Source of the DNA: Kingdonia uniflora
Taxonomy: Eukaryota > Streptophyta > Magnoliopsida > Ranunculales > Circaeasteraceae
Length of the DNA: 64,000 bases
Reading direction: 5' to 3'
NCBI GenBank assembly: GCA_014058105.1
Contig: JACGCM010002198.1
Coordinates: 943,001 to 1,007,000 of the forward strand
Part shown: one piece after another, positions 58,060 to 64,000 of the stretch
Position numbering within the stretch: the first letter of the stretch is position 1
Layout of the letters: every line of letters starts with the position of its first letter
Notes under the pieces: model-generated
What the model saw: the letters and a program-made list of their open reading frames with translations, nothing else
The model's database searches: none
Told to the model about the DNA's origin: nothing
Translations under genes and position numbers: made by a program

Positions 58060-58976
58060 CGATCTTGTCACTAATAATGTAAGGTCTTTCCCAATTTTCT
58101 GACAACTTGCCCAAGATTTTTGGTAAAGTACTGTCTTGAATTTGTCGAAGTACAAGATCACCTATGTCGAATATGCATTTCCTGACCTTCTTGTTGTATG
58201 CTTTCCTTAGAGTGTCATGGTATCATCCCAAGTTTGCAATGGCACGATCTCAAGTTTCTTCGATCCAATTGAGATTACAAAGAAGTTCAAGTTCATTTTC
58301 TTCATCTGTGACTTGTCTTCTAGCGGTTAGGAGTTTGAGATCTGAAGGGATTGTAGCCTCAGTACCGAAGGCCATCATAAATGGTGTACAGCCTGTAGAT
58401 GTTCGAGGTGTTGTTCTATTTTTCCATAAAACACTAAGTAGTTCTTCGACCCATCTTCCCTTCTTTTCGTCGAGGCATTTTCATGATCTTAACTTGATAC
58501 CTTTATTAATAGCCTTGGCTTGACCATTTCCTTATGGATAGTAAGGTGTCAAAGTAGTCAACTAGTCTTATATTTGTGAAGGAATTTAAGGACTTTGCTG
58601 TTGATGAATTATTTTCCATTATTGAACCTTATCATTTGTGAACAACCAAATCGAGTGATGATGTGCTCCTATAGGAAGTTGATCACTTCATTTTCATCAA
58701 AATGACAAAGTGGTACAGCTTCGACCTATTTTGTAAAATAGTCTGTAGCTACAATGAATTTTTTTTTATTACACGGTACAGGGTGGAATGGACAGTGATA
58801 TTGATGGCCCATCGTTTAAATGGCCAGGGGATATTACTGACATGTAAGTCGAGAGCTGGACATTGGCATTTGTAGCATTTGCGAACAAAGTCTTTGTAGT
58901 CCTGTCTCATCTTTGGCCAATTTAAGCCTTGTATGAATACTCTTTGCACTAGTGCTAGTCCTGAGATATGTGCCAC
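58060..58976 (-). pseudogene. Gyp5 integrase
   Basis: Minus-strand 58976-58749 gives the zinc-binding region QDYKDFVRKCYKCQC and PWPFKRWAINIT; a run of A/T near 58760 shifts the frame. Below it ATDYFTK, EHIITRFGCSQ and RFNNGK (N for D) are readable, then the C-terminus fades by about 58060. Many stops. Confidence 0.7.
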
Positions 58977-59259
58977 ATAAATTCCTTCATGAAGCTCCTT
59001 AATCTTGATTTGGGTTTGTTTATGAGAAATGCACTCGATCAGTGGGCCTCCCCCTATAATTCGGTATAGTACTTCTCCTTGGACTTTGAATCTTAGACAT
59101 TTGGCTAATAGAGATCAAACTTCTTCCTTATTCTCGGGGAGGGTATTAAAATTGAAATATGTAAGAAATGGCTCTTTCCAATCTTCAGGTTCATTGGTGT
59201 CGGCAACTTAGATTTGCATGGCATAGCCTGCTTCAACTTCAATATTTAGTGTTTTTTTT

Positions 59260-59850
59260 TTCACTGTCTTCGAGCATTGCAGTAATGTATGCTAAAACAT
59301 CGGCATATCGGCTTTATGTCTGTGGTAAATAAGAAATTATAGTATATTGGAATTTCTTTATTTTTTATTTGACCAGCATAACGTAATAAACCATTTTGCC
59401 TGATATTTTGAATGTTTTATTGTAATAGTTAGCTACGAGTAATGAGTCCACGTAGATAGCTATTTCGTCTACTCCCAGTACCAGTACGAGGTCTAGGCCA
59501 TGTAAGATAGCCTCATACTATGTATTATTGTTTGCTGCATAGAACTTAAGTTTAATAGCTTTATTAATCCTGTGATTGGACAGTATGACAAGAACGATGC
59601 CAGTCCCTGATCCTCTTGGTCCAGCTGATCTGTCTGTAAAGTGTCTCCATCCTGTACTTATAGACCACGCGTGTGGTTCTACAATTGAGTCATCGGCTAG
59701 AACTTCTTCGAGTTCCTCCCATTCGGGGTCTTCAACGGGAAAATATGCCAAAAAGTTGGCAACTGCCTGTCCTTTAATCAAAATTTATGGCTTAAATTTG
59801 ATGTCGCATTCGCTTAGGAAAACACACCATTGTTGAACCCTTCTGGACTA
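59260..59850 (-). pseudogene. Gyp5 RNase H
   Basis: Minus-strand 59781-59518 encodes KGQAVANFLAYFPVEDPEWEE, then HFTDRSAGPRGSGTGIVL with the first aspartate, and continues to EAILHGLDLVLVLGVDE and IYVDSLLVANYY near 59440-59520. Catalytic residues D, E and D are all visible, but stops separate them. The ADFLA-like linker before it is typical of Tat-lineage elements. Confidence 0.75.
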
Positions 59851-60249
59851 CTCTTTTTTGGACAACAACAGTTTGAGTGGGAATTTGGTGATTACTTTGA
59901 CAGGGTATGCTTGAAAATAAGGTTAAAGTTTTTAGGAACTATACACAAGGGTCATCATCTACTTCTCACTTGATATGTATATTTATTCAGCAGGCATGAA
60001 AGTGTTGTTGATGAAGTAGATTGATTTTTCCATGCTATTATCTTCTCGAATAAGGATAGAACTGATAGAATCTTTTATTGTTGACAAATACATTATTAAT
60101 AATTCACCATCAACCAGAATACTCATTATGAGAGGACGCCCCAAGTATCTTTTAAGATATTGGAAAGCTAATTTGCAATCTGGGGTCCAGATGATTTCCT
60201 CGGGTTACTTTTTTGTCATTGGTGATGGGTTTTCCCGAAGAAGGAGGTA

Positions 60250-61200
60250 ATGAAGTTATTATCAATCAGATGACTTTGAGATAAATCTGTTGAGAACTGT
60301 GACATTTCCTACGAGTTTTTTGACATCTTTTTCGGTTCGGGGTGATGGCATAGCCATAAGTGATTTATTTTGTGCTGGTTCAGGGTGATGGCATGGCCAA
60401 ATTGATATTTTTCAAGGTCTAACTTCATGTGATATGTCGAAGAATGTCAAGAATTATTTGTAGGTGGCTACAATGAGCTTCGCGCTTTAGGCATTTACAG
60501 ATCATGTCGTCGATGCAAACTTCCATAATTTTTCTCAATTGATCTTTAAACATTTATGTGACAAGTCTTTGGTACGTTGCTCCTGCATTCTTCAATCCAA
60601 AAGGCATGACCATGTAACAATAATGGCCCCTTTTTGTTATGAATGTAGTCTTCTCTTGATCTTTTTTGGCAAGAGGAACTTGATTATATCCTAAAACCGT
60701 ATCCATCATTGAAAGAAGTTCATGTCCTGCTATGGAGTCGAGGAGGTGAGGATTCAAAGGAAGGGAAAAGTTATCTTTAGGAGTAAATTTATTTGGTTTT
60801 GTGAAATCTACATAGACCACGATTTATCCATTCTTCTTCAGAATAGATACGATGTTTGAGACACACTATGGATATTTAGCTTCTTGAATGAATCCCACTC
60901 GAAGTAGCTTATCGATCTCTTCATTAACTACTTCCTCGAGCCTGGGGCCTAGGTTACGATACTTTTATACAATAGCTTTACTATCTGGTACGAGCTTTAA
61001 CTTATGGCATGCAACTGATGGGTCAATTCTTGGCATCTCTTGAAAAGACAATGCAAAGATGTCGACATTTTTCTTTAATAGCTGGAAAAGAGTTTCTCTT
61101 TCTTCTAGGGAGAGTTTAGAAACAATAAATATATTTCTCCCTGGTCCATCGAGCTCCATGGATTCGACTGCTTTGGTATCGTGTTACTCGATAGTTGGAA
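60250..61200 (-). pseudogene. Gyp5 reverse transcriptase
   Basis: The pre-RT segment (NVDIFALSFQEMPRIDPS) is at about 61015-61070. The RT core on 60820-60554 includes YVDFTKPNKFTPKDNF, MMDTVLGYNQVPL and MPFGLKNAGATYQRLV, and the catalytic box reads VCIDDMI near 60515-60530 (C for Y). Stops at about 60553 and 60820 break it. Confidence 0.75.
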
Positions 61201-61479
61201 ATGGCTTTTGCTATAATTAGTATGCCTTTAGAAGTTTTGATGCGTCAGAGTTTGTGGTGGTATTTTCGTACATTTGTGCCACCGCTTGACTCCCGTTGAT
61301 TTCATAGACTCCATGATCTGTTAGAAAATATAATGCCAGATGATATGTCAAAGGTATAACCTTGATAGAATGAATCTAGTTTCTTCCTAAAATTCCCATG
61401 TATTTTTATTCGGAATCGAAGACAATGAATTTAACGAAGGTGGTTTCTGGCCTGGCTTAAACAGATAATGTGATTTCTC

Positions 61480-61800
61480 CTTAAACTAATTTTTTTGAAC
61501 CATTGAATCCTGTGATGGTTGCGGTTGAACCTTTGACTGAATCCTTAAGGCCTAGAACATCAACCGCTCCCTTGAATAACACGTCAGCCATGCTACCAGT
61601 GTAGACAAGGAGCGTATACAAGTAGTCTTATCCTAATTTAAACATTATCACCAATGGGCCGTCATGTGGGCATTTGAGGTGGCTGGTCTCGCAGTCTTCG
61701 AAGAAAATACAATATGAGCATTTGGCTTTGCTGAAGTTGGGTAGAAGATTGGCAGATTTCTCAGATGATGTCATCTTGCAGCAGGATGTGAATCTGTCAT
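61480..61800 (-). pseudogene. Gyp5 protease
   Basis: Minus-strand reading gives YTLLVYTGSMADVLFKGAVD with YTG in place of DTG, then GFNGSKK near 61490-61510. SHLKCPHDGPLVI precedes it near 61650-61690, the usual run-up to retropepsin in this family. Confidence 0.65.
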
Positions 61801-61829
61801 CTTTCTTTCACTTTTTACCTTTCTCAATC

Positions 61830-63475
61830 TCAGTCATATAAAGATGGCAAGCTTGACCTTGTCCCTATTCTTGTTCAACTTCTATTCTTTTTATTTCTTC
61901 TTCGAGAAACTTTTAGACATCGATTATGAACTCATGGAGCCTCCCTGCCTGGACAATACAGTGAAAAATATGTATAAGAGAGAAACAATTATCAGTCTTA
62001 TGGCTATGGAAATTAAAAGACTGGCACAAGGATTTATTCGGAATGTCTAAATTTTCCTGTGCTTCTCGAAATAACTCATCCCTCCTTAGTATTGGTAAGA
62101 TGGCAGACAGGGTGGTCGTCGTAGGAGGCAGGATCAGGATAGGTCTATCTTTTTACTTGTCTTTTCTTTTGATGTTGTCGTTGAACTGCCCACGTTGTTT
62201 GACAACAACATTGCTTGCCAATTTCAAGTGTGGCGGTAAAAGTACATCATTAGAATGAATAACATAAGAGCTTTCCATCTTATCCTTCTTGAATCATTCA
62301 AGCTCGATGTAGTTATTAACCACAACAATCATTTTGGTAACTGTTTGGGGTCTGTGAAGCGTAAGCTCTTATCGAGCTTTAGAATAGATGTGGAGTGTTG
62401 AGGCGAATGCTAGTATGATAATCTTTGGATCCTAATTTCTAATCTTCCTTGTTTATTGCAAGAAATATTTGTAAAAGTTTGTTAGGGGTTCCTTTACACC
62501 TTGTTCCAAAAAAAATAAAAAATCGACTGTTATATCATGCTCTTTAGCATGTATGTAGTTTGATTTAAATAGTCACTGTAACTGGGCAAAGCTGGTTATC
62601 GATCCTTTTGGAAAGGTTCAAAACTAACTGAGAGGCTCTTCTTTAAGGCTCATGTTAAACAAATGACATAGAATGTGATCAAGTTTGAAGTACAGGCCGG
62701 CTGCTACTTTAAAGTGACATACGTGGGTGAGAAGGTCTGTGAGACGTACATATTGATGAAATTTTGACACGTGAAAGTTGTCTAGAATTGGTATGACTTT
62801 GAGGTGAGGGGAAATAGAATTTATCTTGATCCTATCCAGAATGGATCTTCGACTAGGATTATCATATTGTATGGCCTAAATTCGATTGGTTAAGTCATCC
62901 AAGGTAATGAATTGTGGGAGAGTGTTTGGTGCAGATGCAGATCAAAATATCCTTCCGGGACCAACCATTCTTTAATTGGTCGTCTTAGTGGAGGTGGTAG
63001 GGCTTGGTGACGTGTTCGTCGACTTCCCTGGGTTGTCGATGCTGATGACGTGAGGCCAAAATGTCGTGATACTCTATCTTGTTTCCTTGATCGAGATCTT
63101 GAAGTTTGATTTCATTTTTCCCTTGGTATGTTTTCCCTCTGTGAAGCTCTGGATCGATGATCACTTCGAGCTTGGGGAGGTGATCCCTGTCAAACTGTGA
63201 ATCGATCTTGTTGCCTTTGTAGACTTTCTAAATCTTTCTGATGGGTTTAGCTCTGTTGTTCTAGGGCTGTCCTCCTTTCATCTCTCTCAAATTAGGGGCA
63301 TGAGCGTGAATTCTTTGATCTTCGAGCCGCTGGACCCTTTCAGACTCTATCTGCTTCTAAAACTCAATAACAGCATTGTGTAAATTAACTATTTCTGGTA
63401 AGACGCCAGTTCGAATGTCCTCGTTGATCCTCTGGGTACTAGAAGTACTTCTGAGGTTCATGCTGGTCATGGTAA
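61830..63475 (-). pseudogene. Gyp5 gag
   Basis: It starts around ATG 63472 (MTSMNLRSTSS) after the leader. The capsid core near 62660-62770 reads DNFHVSKFHQYVRLTD and LYFKLDHILCHLF, then LKEEPLS, with the same motif order as Gyp4 gag. A CxxxxxHKTDNCFSL-like segment near 61975-62010 may be the remains of the C-terminal region. Frames are broken throughout. Confidence 0.65.
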
Positions 63476-63515
63476 GGACTTTTTAGGATGAGATTTGGTA
63501 AAGAAAAAAGTAGGA

Positions 63516-63533
63516 TTCCCACAGATGGCTCCA
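63516..63533 (-). other. Primer-binding site of Gyp5
   Basis: The minus strand reads TGGAGCCATCTGTGGGAA, matching the family site with three changes. It marks where the 5' LTR should end, at about 63535. Confidence 0.6.
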
Positions 63534-63539
63534 ATTTAA

Positions 63540-64000
63540 GTAATACGTTCTCCAACTACTGGGTTTGTTTTTTTTAAGTAAAAATGAGCTCCAAATTACT
63601 GGGAGCATTTTTAAAGTAAAACATCCTCCCCAATTACTGGGTTTGGTTTTTGAAGTAAAAACGAGCTCCAAAATACTGGGGGCAGTTTTTAAGTCAAACG
63701 TCCTCCAACTATTGGGTTCATTTTTTAAAGTAAAAATGAGCTCCAAAATATTAGAGGCATTTTTTAAGCCAAATGTCCTCCCCAACTACTGTGTTCGTGT
63801 TTTCAAGTAGGAAGAGCTCCAATATATTGGGTTCGTTTTTGGAAATTAAACTGAGCTAAAAAATACTGGGGCTTTTTTAAAGTAAAATATCCTCCCCAAC
63901 TACTGGGTTCATTTTTTAAGGTAAAAATGACCTCCAAATAATTGAGGGTGTTTCTGAAGTAAAACATCCTTCCCAACCACTGGGTTCAATTTATTAAAGT
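63540..64000. repeat. Minisatellite, about 76-bp dimeric unit
   Basis: GAGCTCCAA-type starts recur at 63586, 63663, 63738, 63814, 63853 (half unit) and 63928, so units are 75-77 bp made of two related halves of about 38 bp. One half has GAGCTCCAAAATACTGGG, the other CATCCTCCCCAACTACTGGG, each followed by a T-run and AAGTAAAA. The array runs off the right edge. It lies where the Gyp5 5' LTR would be expected. Confidence 0.85.

Larger units (their letters stand above)
53123..63539 (-). mobile_element. Gyp5, Ty3/gypsy element with diverged antisense gene
   Basis: In minus-strand order: primer-binding site 63516-63533, gag about 61830-63475, protease about 61480-61720, RT about 60250-61200, RNase H about 59260-59850, integrase about 58060-58976, antisense aORF (54166-57373, plus), polypurine tract 53608-53622, 3' LTR 53123-53607. 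Its LTR and proteins are related to but clearly diverged from Gyp4. Where the 5' LTR should begin (after 63535) there is a minisatellite instead. Confidence 0.75.

Overview
This window looks like repeat-dominated nuclear DNA of a flowering plant, probably a eudicot. It is AT-rich, the coding frames are almost all broken, there is no operon structure, and nearly everything recognisable is a plant LTR retrotransposon. The species cannot be told from the sequence. I found no tRNA, rRNA or CRISPR and no intact cellular gene.

The window can be read as one nested stack. The labels Gyp1-Gyp6, Cop1, sLTR-1 and sLTR-2 are mine. Gyp1 is the oldest layer: a plus-strand Ty3/gypsy pol at 2479-6325, whose integrase C-terminus resumes at 52955-53122. 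Gyp2 (6326-52954, plus strand) sits inside that integrase gene. It has a 5' LTR at 6326-6838 followed by a primer-binding site, an integrase remnant at 7950-9012 and a 3' LTR at 52490-52954 preceded by a polypurine tract. Gyp2 was then hit by sLTR-2 (13081-14257), sLTR-1 (16382-16678 plus 23844-24694, itself split by the copia element Cop1 at 16679-23843), Gyp3 (25053-35058, minus) and Gyp4 (36507-50919, minus). Gyp6 (1-2478, minus) abuts Gyp1 on the left, and Gyp5 (53123 to about 63540, minus) interrupts Gyp1 on the right.

The gypsy elements share a layout: LTR, primer-binding site, gag, protease-RT-RNase H-integrase, a tandem-repeat spacer, then a 5-7 kb module coded on the opposite strand, a polypurine tract and the other LTR. 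The antisense module has two genes. aORF1, near the 3' LTR, is an unrecognised family ending in a cysteine cluster. aORF2 has its own TATA box, spliced exons, a domain like the plant 'putative gypsy-type transposon' family (Transposase_28) and a long coiled-coil tail. Copies occur in Gyp2, Gyp3 and Gyp4, with a diverged version in Gyp5 and a fragment in Gyp6. Gyp3 has lost gag-pol, and Gyp6 joins gag directly to aORF2.

The only cellular gene sequence is a 2-3 kb stretch inside Gyp2 (about 9700-12290), with two gene copies on the same strand as the antisense module: a decayed three-exon RBR-type E3 ubiquitin ligase and the first exons of a SET-domain-like gene. Most coding entries below are pseudogenes. 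Boundaries come from LTR ends, target-site duplications and frame continuity read by eye.
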